From contig QMSP01000009.1 in NCBI GenBank assembly GCA_003650925.1, positions 1-55,773 of the forward strand: DNA of 55,773 nucleotides. Direction: 5' to 3'. Below are positions 8,873-15,783 of this stretch, piece after piece; the first letter of the stretch is position 1, and each line of letters opens with the position of its first letter. This stretch comes from Thermoprotei archaeon. Lineage in GTDB: Archaea; Thermoproteota; Thermoprotei; QMSL01. Under the pieces are notes generated by a model, which was given only the letters and a program-made list of their open reading frames with translations, was not told where the DNA came from and did not search any database. The position numbers were made by a program, and so were the translations under genes.

Positions 8873-9094
8873 TTGAATGGTGAGGGAACTGAAAAGGTCA
8901 GCGTGGAGATACCTAAGGCGTTATACGACAAGATCAAGGAGTTCATAGATAAGCATGGAGGATTTAAATCCGTTGAAGAGTTCGTGTGCTTTGTACTGGA
9001 ACAGGTGCTTGAGGAAGAGACCACTGAGAGACCTTATACTCCTGAGGAGGAAGAGGAGATCAAAAGGCGACTGAGAGCGCTCGGCTACCTGTAA
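8873..9094 (+). CDS. Ribbon-helix-helix protein with RLRALGYL tail
   Basis: A 73-residue protein. Residues 7-15 (EKVSVEIPK) form the DNA-contacting strand, followed by two helices (ALYDKIKEFIDKHG and SVEEFVCFVLEQVLE) and an acidic linker that ends in KRRLRALGYL. This is a CopG/MetJ-type RHH domain, which dimerises to bind operator DNA. The TTG start is 8 bases after GGTG (8861-8864). It is convergent with another RHH gene whose product ends with almost the same motif. No toxin gene adjoins either, so they look like transcriptional regulators rather than antitoxins. Targets are unknown. Confidence 0.75.
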   Translation: MNGEGTEKVSVEIPKALYDKIKEFIDKHGGFKSVEEFVCFVLEQVLEEETTERPYTPEEEEEIKRRLRALGYL

Positions 9095-9098
9095 TGTG

Positions 9099-9317
9099 CT
9101 AGAGTTCCTCATCCTCAGGCAGATATCCCAGAGCCTTCAGCCTTTTCTTCACATCTTTTGATTCAAGAAGTGGTATATGCTTCCTTATGAGGAACACTAT
9201 GTACTCAGTAGGGCTTCTGAAGCCTGTCCCCTCAAGAGCCTTGGCTAGTCTCTCATAGAGTGGCCTAGGGATTGATATGTTCACGTAATCTCTTCGCTTC
9301 TTCTCCTCCTTAGCCAT
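9099..9317 (-). CDS. Ribbon-helix-helix protein with KRLKALGYL tail
   Basis: A 72-residue RHH protein: strand RDYVNISIPR, helix RPLYERLAKALEGTG, helix SPTEYIVFLIRKHI, then KKRLKALGYLPEDEEL. The ATG at 9317 is chosen over the GTG at 9329 because GGTGAT lies 7 bases upstream of the ATG and would overlap a GTG start. The gene is divergent from nadM, and the interval between them contains a perfect 12-base palindrome (9331-9342) suited to autoregulation. It ends four bases from the convergent RHH gene 8873-9094, which looks like a paralogue. Confidence 0.78.
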   Translation of the reverse strand: MAKEEKKRRDYVNISIPRPLYERLAKALEGTGFRSPTEYIVFLIRKHIPLLESKDVKKRLKALGYLPEDEEL

Positions 9318-9330
9318 TAGCCTTATCACC

Positions 9331-9342
9331 GTGATATATCAC
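9331..9342. promoter_or_regulatory. Palindromic operator candidate between RHH gene and nadM
   Basis: GTGATATATCAC is a perfect 12-base palindrome lying just upstream of the RHH coding start. Its half-site word recurs at 9386-9392 (GTGATAT), before nadM. ACTTACAT at 9341-9348 recurs inverted as ATGTAAGT at 9391-9398. An RHH dimer or tetramer binding both ends could control both divergent genes. The role is inferred from position and symmetry only. Confidence 0.45.
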
Positions 9343-9423
9343 TTACATTTCCATTATTTAACCTTTATGAATGCTTATTAACTCAGTGATATGTAAGTTA
9401 TACTACGTGGCGAGGATAAGAGC

Positions 9424-10017
9424 ATGAGCGGTAAATATCGCCTGGCAGTATACTTGGGGAGATTTCAGCCTCCTCATCAAGGTCACCTTGAGAGCGTGAA
9501 GTTAGGGCTTAGGATTGCAGAGCACGTCGTAATAGGAATTCGTGATACTAAACTTGACTTCAAGGACCCGCTTACGGTGGAGGAGAGGTTTGAATGCTGG
9601 AGAAGGCTCATTAAATGGGCTGAGCTCGATGCTGATAGAGTGAGCTTAGTGAAGGTCCCGGACTTTGGCAAGGGAACCGGCATTCCCTATGAAGACAAGG
9701 CCATATTCACTGATCATCCTCTTCTAAGGTGGGCTAAGGAGGTTGAGAAGTTACTAGGAATGAACCCTGAAGATACGGTGTTCATAGGCAACAAGCCTCC
9801 CATGGTGATCGCCTTCAATCTACTCGGGTACATAGTGTTTCCTGGTCATAGAAACGTGCATAGACTAATCGAGGTCTCAGCCACCGAGCTGAGGAAGTCG
9901 ATAATGTCTAATGATGGGCGATGGAGGAACATACTCCCTTCCCCCGTCGTCAGGTATCTTGATGAGATAAATATTCGTGAAAGGCTCCTTAGGCTACATA
10001 GGCAGGAGGGGCCGTAA
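9424..10017 (+). CDS. nadM: Nicotinamide-nucleotide adenylyltransferase
   Basis: A 197-residue cytidylyltransferase-fold enzyme joining NMN and ATP to give NAD and pyrophosphate, the last step of NAD synthesis. The N-terminal GRFQPPHQGH block contains the HxGH nucleotide-binding motif (residues 18-21). The second signature (I/S)SxTxxR appears as VSATELRKSI near residue 155. The family is normally about 170-185 residues; this one has a slightly longer C-terminus (RERLLRLHRQEGP). It is divergent from an RHH gene across a region with symmetric elements. The cytosolic role is well supported by motif and length. A related archaeal adenylyltransferase with another substrate cannot be fully excluded. 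Confidence 0.88.
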   Translation: MSGKYRLAVYLGRFQPPHQGHLESVKLGLRIAEHVVIGIRDTKLDFKDPLTVEERFECWRRLIKWAELDADRVSLVKVPDFGKGTGIPYEDKAIFTDHPLLRWAKEVEKLLGMNPEDTVFIGNKPPMVIAFNLLGYIVFPGHRNVHRLIEVSATELRKSIMSNDGRWRNILPSPVVRYLDEINIRERLLRLHRQEGP

Positions 10018-10071
10018 GCCTCATGCTCATGGAGACTAACCCTAAAGTGAGAAGTCTACACATACGGGAGC

Positions 10072-10833
10072 GTGGATAATTTGATTCAAGACATAATTAC
10101 CTTTGCTATCATAGGGTTTACTGCTCAGATAATCGATGGCGCCCTTGGAATGGCATATGGGGTTTGCTCAACAACATTTTTGCTCAGTATAGGCATATCA
10201 CCAGCTGTGGCAAGTGCGAGTGTTCACACGGCAGAGATATTCACGACTGCTGCGTCTGGGCTTTCACACTTAAAGCTTGGAAACATTGATAGTAGGCTTC
10301 TTAAGAAGCTTCTGATTTCAGGAGTAGTGGGTGGTGTTCTAGGAGCATATATTCTCACTACTATATCAGAGGAGATAATTAAACCATTTGTTGCTCTCTA
10401 CCTGCTTATAATGGGCGTGATAATACTTAGGAAAGCGCTCAAAAACTTCCGAACAGGAGAAGTGAAGACTAAAATCTTCCTGTTAGGGTTGGTTGGAGGA
10501 TTTTTTGATGCGATAGGAGGTGGTGGTTGGGGTCCAATAGTAACATCTACCTTGGTGGCAAAAGGGCACAGTCCTAGGATTGTAATTGGCTCAGTCAATC
10601 TTGCAGAGTTCTTTGTAACTGTAGCTGAAGTTGCGACTTTTCTCTCAACGATTAGGTTAGTACATTGGCAGATAATTGTTGGTCTAATCATTGGAGGAGC
10701 ATTAGCAAGTCCTCTAGCATCATATGCCTGTAAGAGGCTACCACCCCGGGTGCTGATGATTTCAATCGGAATGTTAATAATAGCTTTAAGTATGAGGACC
10801 ATCCTCATGGTTTTCAACCTTATGCGGTGGTGA
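10072..10833 (+). CDS. TauE/SafE family membrane transporter
   Basis: A 253-residue integral membrane protein of the TSUP (sulfite exporter TauE/SafE) family with about eight hydrophobic segments. The family's internal duplication is visible: DGALGMAYGVCSTTFL in the first half and FDAIGGGGWGPIVTSTL in the second. Both carry the Gly-rich re-entrant motif that follows an acidic residue. These carriers move sulfite, sulfoacetate or other small organosulfur anions across the membrane. The start is GTG at 10072. It lies 54 bases after nadM with no clear promoter, so it could be co-transcribed. Substrate is unknown. Confidence 0.85.
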   Translation: MDNLIQDIITFAIIGFTAQIIDGALGMAYGVCSTTFLLSIGISPAVASASVHTAEIFTTAASGLSHLKLGNIDSRLLKKLLISGVVGGVLGAYILTTISEEIIKPFVALYLLIMGVIILRKALKNFRTGEVKTKIFLLGLVGGFFDAIGGGGWGPIVTSTLVAKGHSPRIVIGSVNLAEFFVTVAEVATFLSTIRLVHWQIIVGLIIGGALASPLASYACKRLPPRVLMISIGMLIIALSMRTILMVFNLMRW

Positions 10834-10903
10834 TTTGAATGAGTCAAGTTCATTAAATAGATACGCTAAAGTACTATAGGCTGAGGTTACGTGAGGGGAA
10901 GAG

Positions 10904-12268
10904 ATGGTGGGTGATGATATGTCCAGACTCCTAGTCATAGGCATAGATAGTGCTGAGCCCATGCAGATCGAGGAGTGGATTGACCATCTTCCTCACATGA
11001 AGCAACTCTACGATGTCTTCTACACTAGAGTCGAGAGCACAGTTCCTCCTATAACGATTCCCGCCTGGCTCACCGCCTTCAGTGGCCTCAATCCTGGCCA
11101 CTTTGGCCTCTACGACCTGAGGTATAGGCTCAAGAGGAGCTATACGAAGTATGGCCTCTACAGCTATAGGCTTGTTGAGGACGTGGATTTCATATGGAAT
11201 GCCATGAGCAGAAAAGGCTTTAAAGTGGCTCTCTGCTTTGTGCCAGGGACTTATCCACCACCTAAGATCAAGGGCTATGTCATATCAGGCTTCTTCACTC
11301 CTAACGTGGGCAGTAGCTTCACCTGGCCTTTCAGGCTTAAGTATGAAGTGCTTGAAGCTGTTGGAGGGGCTGACAAGTATATAATTGATATACATGATTA
11401 TAGGAGAATGAACCCTAAGCTTCTCTACAAGGCCTTAATCGATAAAGTCGTACATGACTTCAAGGTTATAACCCATGTACTCACCAAGTATGAGTGGGAC
11501 TTGGCCATAGCGGTTCTCATGTCCATAGACAGAGCTCAGCATACTCTATGGCGCTTCTTTGACCGTGAACATCCAAGGTATGTCAAGGATCCAGAGCTTG
11601 AGGAAGGCCTGCTTAACATCTATAGGAAAATAGATGAAGAGCTAGGTAAGCTTCTCGAGAAGCTGCCTAAGGATGTGAAGGTCATAGTCATGAGCGACCA
11701 TGGAGCCAAGAGAATGCACTATCGCATCAACGTCAACGAAGCTCTAGCCGAAGAGGGCCTCTTAAAGCTTAAGGAAAAGCCTGAGAAGCCTATGCCTCTG
11801 GGCCAGCTAGATAAAAGAGGCCTTATAGACTGGGAGAGGACAATTGCATGGTCTTGGGGCGCTTATGTGGCCCAAGTGTGGATAAATCTTGAGGGGAGAG
11901 AGGCCAAGGGATGTGTAAGGAAGGAGGACTATGAAGATACGTGCAGACAAGTTGCAGACTTCCTGCAGAGCATGGAAGGGCCTGATGGAGAGAAGCTTCG
12001 AAATAAGGTATTCTTCAAGTGGGAGATATACAAAGGCTCCAAAGTCGAGATGATGCCTGACATAACCGTCTACTTTGATGACTTACACTATGGAGCTAAT
12101 GAGATGATAGGCTTTAATAGCCTGTATAGCCTTGAGACCTTGAAAGGACCTGATGATAGCAATCATAGTGAGAGGGCTATATTCATGTGTAATGAGAAGC
12201 CATCTATAAGCATAAAAAATCTTGAAGACGTAAGGAAGCTTCTTGAATTACTGATAGAGACTATTTAA
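10904..12268 (+). CDS. Type I phosphodiesterase / nucleotide pyrophosphatase family protein
   Basis: A 454-residue member of the alkaline phosphatase superfamily (type I phosphodiesterase/nucleotide pyrophosphatase). The metal and nucleophile positions are visible: Asp in VIGIDSAEP, the probable nucleophile Thr in PPITIPAW, Asp and His in MSIDRAQHTLW, Asp-His in VIVMSDHGAK, and a late His in NHSERAIF. No signal peptide is present, so it should be cytosolic. Archaeal members are often poorly characterised and may act on phosphodiesters or phosphonates. An alternative start is the ATG at 10919, preceded by GGTGAT. A possible TATA box (TTAAATAGAT, 10853-10862) lies upstream. Confidence 0.85.
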   Translation: MVGDDMSRLLVIGIDSAEPMQIEEWIDHLPHMKQLYDVFYTRVESTVPPITIPAWLTAFSGLNPGHFGLYDLRYRLKRSYTKYGLYSYRLVEDVDFIWNAMSRKGFKVALCFVPGTYPPPKIKGYVISGFFTPNVGSSFTWPFRLKYEVLEAVGGADKYIIDIHDYRRMNPKLLYKALIDKVVHDFKVITHVLTKYEWDLAIAVLMSIDRAQHTLWRFFDREHPRYVKDPELEEGLLNIYRKIDEELGKLLEKLPKDVKVIVMSDHGAKRMHYRINVNEALAEEGLLKLKEKPEKPMPLGQLDKRGLIDWERTIAWSWGAYVAQVWINLEGREAKGCVRKEDYEDTCRQVADFLQSMEGPDGEKLRNKVFFKWEIYKGSKVEMMPDITVYFDDLHYGANEMIGFNSLYSLETLKGPDDSNHSERAIFMCNEKPSISIKNLEDVRKLLELLIETI

Positions 12269-12314
12269 TGGATGAAAACAGTCTGGTTTCTTAGACCACT
12301 AGAGCTATTTGATG

Positions 12315-12461
12315 TTACTCTGGCTCTATTACTACTATAACCTTGATCCTCCTCCCACGGTACTGTCTTAGCTTCTCCTGGTACTCCTTTGGTGGGTAGA
12401 TTACTATTCTGTCCTTCGTGTACTTAACCACAGATGCTTCAAATACATAAGTAATGCTCAT
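12315..12461 (-). CDS. Small AbrB-like protein paired with tnpB (copy 1)
   Basis: A 48-residue protein beginning MSITYVFEASVVKYTKD and containing IYPPKEYQEKL and an IKVIVVIE end strand. Strand, turn with PPKE, short helix and strand resemble half of a swapped-hairpin AbrB/SpoVT domain, where IPKEIREKL is the usual helix motif. A homologous 47-residue gene stands in the same divergent position beside the second tnpB. It therefore seems to belong to the tnpB module and is probably a DNA-binding regulator, comparable to transposon-associated small proteins such as DUF2080. The ATG at 12461 is chosen over the longer start at 12515 because the paralogue begins at the matching residue and an SD (GGTGGCT) precedes it. 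Confidence 0.65.
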   Translation of the reverse strand: MSITYVFEASVVKYTKDRIVIYPPKEYQEKLRQYRGRRIKVIVVIEPE

Positions 12462-12539
12462 ATCTAGCCACCATATGTATAAATAGCTAGAAAAACATAA
12501 ATGACTTTCTAGCATTAACTACTACATGGTGGCTGGGGG
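12462..12539. promoter_or_regulatory. Divergent promoter with inverted repeats, tnpB locus 1
   Basis: The 78-base interval carries AGCCACCAT (12466-12474) mirrored by ATGGTGGCT (12526-12534). Inside it GCTAGAAA (12486-12493) is mirrored by TTTCTAGC (12506-12513); both pairs centre near 12500. The outer arms include the SD sequences of the two divergent genes, each 5-6 bases from its start codon. The centre is A/T-rich and could serve as the TATA region in both directions. Confidence 0.5.
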
Positions 12540-12590
12540 ATGAGGGTTAGAGTAACCGCTAGGGTCAAGGCGGTTACTCCTAATCCCCAG
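12531..12590 (+). repeat. Nested inverted repeat over the start of tnpB copy 1
   Basis: A perfect 10-base inverted repeat, GAGTAACCGC (12550-12559) with GCGGTTACTC (12570-12579), lies within codons 4-14 of tnpB. An outer pair, GGCTGGGG at 12531-12538 with CCCCAGCC at about 12586-12593, brackets it, so an RNA hairpin would bury both SD and start codon. The second tnpB has an unrelated palindrome at the same place. Confidence 0.6.
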
Positions 12591-13760
12591 CCTATATTAT
12601 CTTTCCTGAAAGCCTACCGTGACTGGACACAGTACGTAGTAGACCAGATATGGGGCTTAGACCATATTCCTTCAATGAAAGAACTACACCGCAGGTTCTA
12701 CAAGTTATTAAGAAAGCAGGGATTTCGAGCACATCACTGCCATAAGATAGAGCGTAGGGCTAGAGAAGTTGTTAAAGCAACCAAGAAGAATAACGGAAGT
12801 AAACCAGTATTGAGAAAACTAACGGCTAGACTTGACTATCAAGATTACAAGCTAGACGTAAATAGTAAAACGTTGAGAATAGCTGTCCTCAATAATGAGT
12901 GGATTGAGCTAAAGCTACAATGGTATAGCTATCTAGATAAATACTTTAATGGTGAGTGGAAACTTAAGGAAATTCTCGTTAGCTACAGGGTTGACAATAT
13001 ATGGGTTTACTTCACGTTCGAGAAGGAGGTAGTGTTCAAACAGCCAAGAACTATTATGGGTATAGACATTAACTTCGATAATATAACTTACACCATAATT
13101 GATTTACGAGGCAACCTAGTAACTATGGGTGCCATACCGTTCAATGGGTTGAAGAGGGCATTAGCATATAAGGTAATTGTGGAGAAAATTCAGAGGAAAT
13201 ACTCTAGGAGATGGAGATATGTTAAAGGAATAAGGGAAGCTATTAGAAAACACAGTAGGAGAGCTAGGAATATTCTCTTGGACTCATGTCATTTCATTTC
13301 TAGGAAGGTAGCAGAGATAGCTAAGGAGTATAATGCTATGATAGTATTGGAAGACTTGAATAAGCTTAGAGAAAGAGTAAATGGTACTAAGAAGTTTAAC
13401 AAAAAGTTATCATTATGGACTTATCATAGAATACAGTCATACATTCATTACAAAGCACTAATTGAAGGACTGCCAATAACCTATGTGAGCCCAAGAAATA
13501 CATCCAAAACATCACCTTTAGGGGGAGAACTGAAGTTCATTAACTATAAGTGGATCATATTACCAAATGGACATGTTGTTACTAGGGATATTGTTGCCTC
13601 ATGGAACCTAGCATTAAGAGGGCTTAAACTCCTTACCCGAGATGTGGGGAGCTGTGGTTTCATGGACTCCCTGAATGCCCCTGACCAGATGCAAACCCAA
13701 GAAGGGATGAGGGAGAAGCCCGTGCAGGTATCCAAAATACTCATAGTTACCAAAAGATGA
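12540..13760 (+). CDS. tnpB: TnpB RNA-guided nuclease, zinc finger lost
   Basis: A 406-residue TnpB of the IS200/IS605 (IS1341-like) group. The RuvC acidic residues are all present: D176 in MGIDIN, E271 in VLEDLN and D350 in VTRDIVASWN. The region that is normally a CxxC...CxxC zinc ribbon instead reads TSPLGGEL...ILPNGHV, so all four cysteines are gone while the flanking residues remain; such forms are found in some crenarchaeal TnpB lineages. TnpB proteins are RNA-guided DNA nucleases using a guide RNA made from the element's right end. No tnpA transposase is nearby, so movement would need help in trans. A divergent small AbrB-like gene lies 78 bases upstream. Confidence 0.88.
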   Translation: MRVRVTARVKAVTPNPQPILSFLKAYRDWTQYVVDQIWGLDHIPSMKELHRRFYKLLRKQGFRAHHCHKIERRAREVVKATKKNNGSKPVLRKLTARLDYQDYKLDVNSKTLRIAVLNNEWIELKLQWYSYLDKYFNGEWKLKEILVSYRVDNIWVYFTFEKEVVFKQPRTIMGIDINFDNITYTIIDLRGNLVTMGAIPFNGLKRALAYKVIVEKIQRKYSRRWRYVKGIREAIRKHSRRARNILLDSCHFISRKVAEIAKEYNAMIVLEDLNKLRERVNGTKKFNKKLSLWTYHRIQSYIHYKALIEGLPITYVSPRNTSKTSPLGGELKFINYKWIILPNGHVVTRDIVASWNLALRGLKLLTRDVGSCGFMDSLNAPDQMQTQEGMREKPVQVSKILIVTKR

Positions 13761-13795
13761 TGCACGGGCAACCACTAAAACCTTATTACAATAAG
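13640..13795 (+). ncRNA. Predicted omega-RNA/right-end structure of tnpB copy 1
   Basis: TnpB guide RNAs overlap the 3' end of the gene and run into the element's right end. Here GGGGAGC...GGACTCCC (about 13647-13673) can pair. A perfect 9-base stem GCCCGTGCA (13718-13726) / TGCACGGGC (13761-13769) spans the stop codon, followed by CTTATT-AC-AATAAG (13782-13795). The scaffold end, and so the guide start, is probably between 13770 and 13800. Boundaries are estimates. Confidence 0.45.
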
Positions 13796-13872
13796 TTGAG
13801 CTTTTATATTGATGACTGTTGCTAAGAAGGTTAAGCGCATTGGTAAGATGAGACTCATCAGGGTGTATATCC

Positions 13873-14295
13873 TTGGGAGTAAGGGTAAGATTGAGATTAA
13901 GGAGTACTTCAAAAGAAGTGCAAACCAGCGCTCTGGTGAATAGTGGGTATGAAACTGAAGAGCCTGAGATAATAATTCCAATGGCTTTAGCCAGAGTATT
14001 GGAGCTTAGCCCTTCAAGTACAGTATCTTCATATCTGGTAGCAGGTGGCTCTCATCTCTCAGCCATAAGAGCTAACGAAATGCTCAAGGTCTCTATAATG
14101 CTTGAGGACAGGGCTACTAATGAAGTAGATGCTGTTCCCATCATAGTCCCTGGAGAGAATGAGGTGATTATAAGCGATAGACTAGCTCATGAATTAGACA
14201 TAGTGATACTGGATACATTCAACGGAGAATGGTGTCTAAGAGATGAGCTGGGCAGGAAAGTAAGACAGAGCACAGCACCACAGTATTGGCAATAG
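13873..14295 (+). CDS. Retropepsin-like-fold protein (crenarchaeal family), second copy
   Basis: A 140-residue homologue of the 8292-8720 product. It opens with VRVRLRLRS, has the loop ALVNSGYETEEPE where a retropepsin would show DSG or DTG, then the strand pair LLS...YLVAGGS. It closes with IISDRLAHELDIVILD, GEWCLRDELG and PQYW. With Asn in place of Asp it is unlikely to be an ordinary aspartic protease. The TTG start is preceded by GGTG at 13861-13864. It sits between the two tnpB loci with no visible operon partner. Function unknown; the fold assignment is an inference from motif spacing. Confidence 0.62.
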   Translation: MGVRVRLRLRSTSKEVQTSALVNSGYETEEPEIIIPMALARVLELSPSSTVSSYLVAGGSHLSAIRANEMLKVSIMLEDRATNEVDAVPIIVPGENEVIISDRLAHELDIVILDTFNGEWCLRDELGRKVRQSTAPQYWQ

Positions 14296-14327
14296 CCTTA
14301 GCTTGGGCTTAATTACTTCCAATTATT

Positions 14328-14471
14328 TTAATCACTTTCCTTGATTACTATTACCTTTACTTTCTCTCCATGTAGCTTCTTCAACTTTTCCTGATATTCC
14401 TTTGGAGGATATATCAAGTACTTCTCACCAGTCTTAACAACCTTCGCCTCGAAGACGTATATAAACCCCAC
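14328..14471 (-). CDS. Small AbrB-like protein paired with tnpB (copy 2)
   Basis: A 47-residue protein with the segments GFIYVFEAKVVKTG, LIYPPKEYQEKL, KKLHGEKVKV and IVIKESD. It is clearly paralogous to the 12315-12461 product, sharing YVFEA, VVK, IYPPKEYQEKL and KVIV. The GTG start at 14471 follows an SD GGTGAAT on the minus strand. It lies 76 bases from the divergent tnpB start, against 78 in copy 1. The swapped-hairpin AbrB-like reading is an inference; the repeated association with tnpB is directly visible. Confidence 0.65.
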   Translation of the reverse strand: MGFIYVFEAKVVKTGEKYLIYPPKEYQEKLKKLHGEKVKVIVIKESD

Positions 14472-14547
14472 CTAAATTCACCGTTTATATTTTGAACACT
14501 AAAGCTTATAAATCTGTATACTGTTAACACTTATCGGTGAATACCCG
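14472..14547. promoter_or_regulatory. Divergent promoter with inverted repeats, tnpB locus 2
   Basis: ATTCACCG (14476-14483) is mirrored by CGGTGAAT (14535-14542), with arms 5 bases upstream of each start codon exactly as in locus 1 but with another sequence. A TTATAA palindrome at 14507-14512 lies at the exact centre (14509.5) and could be a shared bidirectional TATA box. The arms include the SDs of both genes. Confidence 0.5.
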
Positions 14548-15783
14548 ATGAGGGCGTCTATCACCCGAGCTAATCGGGTGATGCCCGAGGGAGTTTACTA
14601 TAGGACATTAAAAGCAAGAGCAGAGATTATTGAAGGAAATATTAATGATTTGCTGTGGGATTTAACGGTTTACAAGTATGCACTTCAGAAATGTATAGAA
14701 GCTTTATGGGAATTAGATAAAATCCCAAAGAAGAGCCAAGTGCATCAACTATTCTATCCGATGCTGAGGGATCATGGTTTTAGAGCACATGTAGCTAGGA
14801 ATATCTATTCAACAGCACTAGCCTTAGTGAAATCAGCTAAGGAAAATAATGGTTCTAAACCGGTTGTGAAGAAAATGACTGCTAGACTTGACTACCAAGA
14901 TGCTAAGGTAGACATGGATAGCCATGTTGTGAAAGTGATTCTTAGAGACAAGTGGTATACTCTGAAGATTATTCATAAGAAGGACTTCATCGAGAAGTTT
15001 AAGGGTTTGAAGTGGAAGGAGGTTCACGTAAAGTATTGCAATGGAGTATTATATGTCAGCATAATATTTGTGATTAGATACAAGCCATACGTTCCTAGAG
15101 GTGCTATAGGTTTAGATATCAATTTGAGGCAGATAACTACCTATGATGGTTCAAATGTTAGGAGATATAGGACAAGATTCATTGACGCATTGAGCAAAAG
15201 AGCTAGAGCTGAAGAATTACAGAGGAAGCATCCTAGAAGGTGGAGGTATAATAAAAGAATCCTGAGTAGAGTTAGAGCACTACATAGGAAGGCAAGGAAC
15301 ATCGTGCTTGATTGGTGTAGGAAGTCCGCTAAATACATAGTCCTTAAAGCTAAGAAGTATGGCTATGCAATTGCTTTAGAGGATTTAACAAACTTACGTG
15401 AAAACATTGTTGAGAAAGAGGGTGTTTTTGTTTGGAAGCTATCCATGTTTACCTACAGGAAACTTCAAGAAGCAATAATATCGAAAACCATCGAGCACAA
15501 CGTGCCCGTAATCCTCGTAAACCCAAGAAACACTTCAACTACATGCCCTAGATGCGGAACAAAATTATCTTACACCTATAGGTTGGCAATATGCAGGAAA
15601 TGCAATTTCAAAGCTGATAGGGATAAAATTGGTGCTATAAATATTTGGCTAAGGTCTCTTTATGTGTATGCGGGGGAGCATGGGTCTACCCTAAGTGCTC
15701 CCGCTGTGAAGGATGAAGCCCGACAGAGCGGGAGAATAAAGGATGAGGGGATGAAGATAATGATTAAAAGTGTTCAAAAGTAA
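14548..15783 (+). CDS. tnpB: TnpB RNA-guided nuclease with intact zinc finger
   Basis: A 411-residue TnpB. RuvC residues are D190 (IGLDIN), E278 (ALEDLT) and D359 (ADRDKIGAIN). The zinc ribbon is intact with C333, C336, C349 and C352 (TTCPRCG, ICRKCNF). It is only distantly related to the copy at 12540, so the two are separate element families and not a recent duplication. It is divergent from a small AbrB-like gene and has no tnpA partner. An internal ATG at 14581 is a possible alternative start. As a family it cuts DNA guided by an RNA from its own 3' end and promotes retention of the element. Confidence 0.9.
   Translation: MRASITRANRVMPEGVYYRTLKARAEIIEGNINDLLWDLTVYKYALQKCIEALWELDKIPKKSQVHQLFYPMLRDHGFRAHVARNIYSTALALVKSAKENNGSKPVVKKMTARLDYQDAKVDMDSHVVKVILRDKWYTLKIIHKKDFIEKFKGLKWKEVHVKYCNGVLYVSIIFVIRYKPYVPRGAIGLDINLRQITTYDGSNVRRYRTRFIDALSKRARAEELQRKHPRRWRYNKRILSRVRALHRKARNIVLDWCRKSAKYIVLKAKKYGYAIALEDLTNLRENIVEKEGVFVWKLSMFTYRKLQEAIISKTIEHNVPVILVNPRNTSTTCPRCGTKLSYTYRLAICRKCNFKADRDKIGAINIWLRSLYVYAGEHGSTLSAPAVKDEARQSGRIKDEGMKIMIKSVQK
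14560..14582 (+). repeat. Perfect hairpin inside the start of tnpB copy 2
   Basis: ATCACCCGA (14560-14568) and TCGGGTGAT (14574-14582) form a 9-base stem with a GCTAA loop at codons 5-12. Related CCCGA/TCGGG words at 14533-14549 and 14583-14590 allow alternative pairings, including one over the start codon (ATCGG 14533-14537 with CCGAT 14545-14549). This recalls an attenuator-like switch. Confidence 0.6.

Noticed and set aside
12269-12314. Left end of the first tnpB element with TnpA-type hairpin
   Set aside because: Weak TGGT/ACCA pairing only; no matching structure at the second locus, so the left boundary is left open.
13812-13943. 43-residue frame MTVAKKVKRIGK overlapping the second retropepsin-like gene
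   Set aside because: Overlaps the better-supported homologue of the 8292 gene in another frame, lacks an SD, and its ATG abuts an A/T box.
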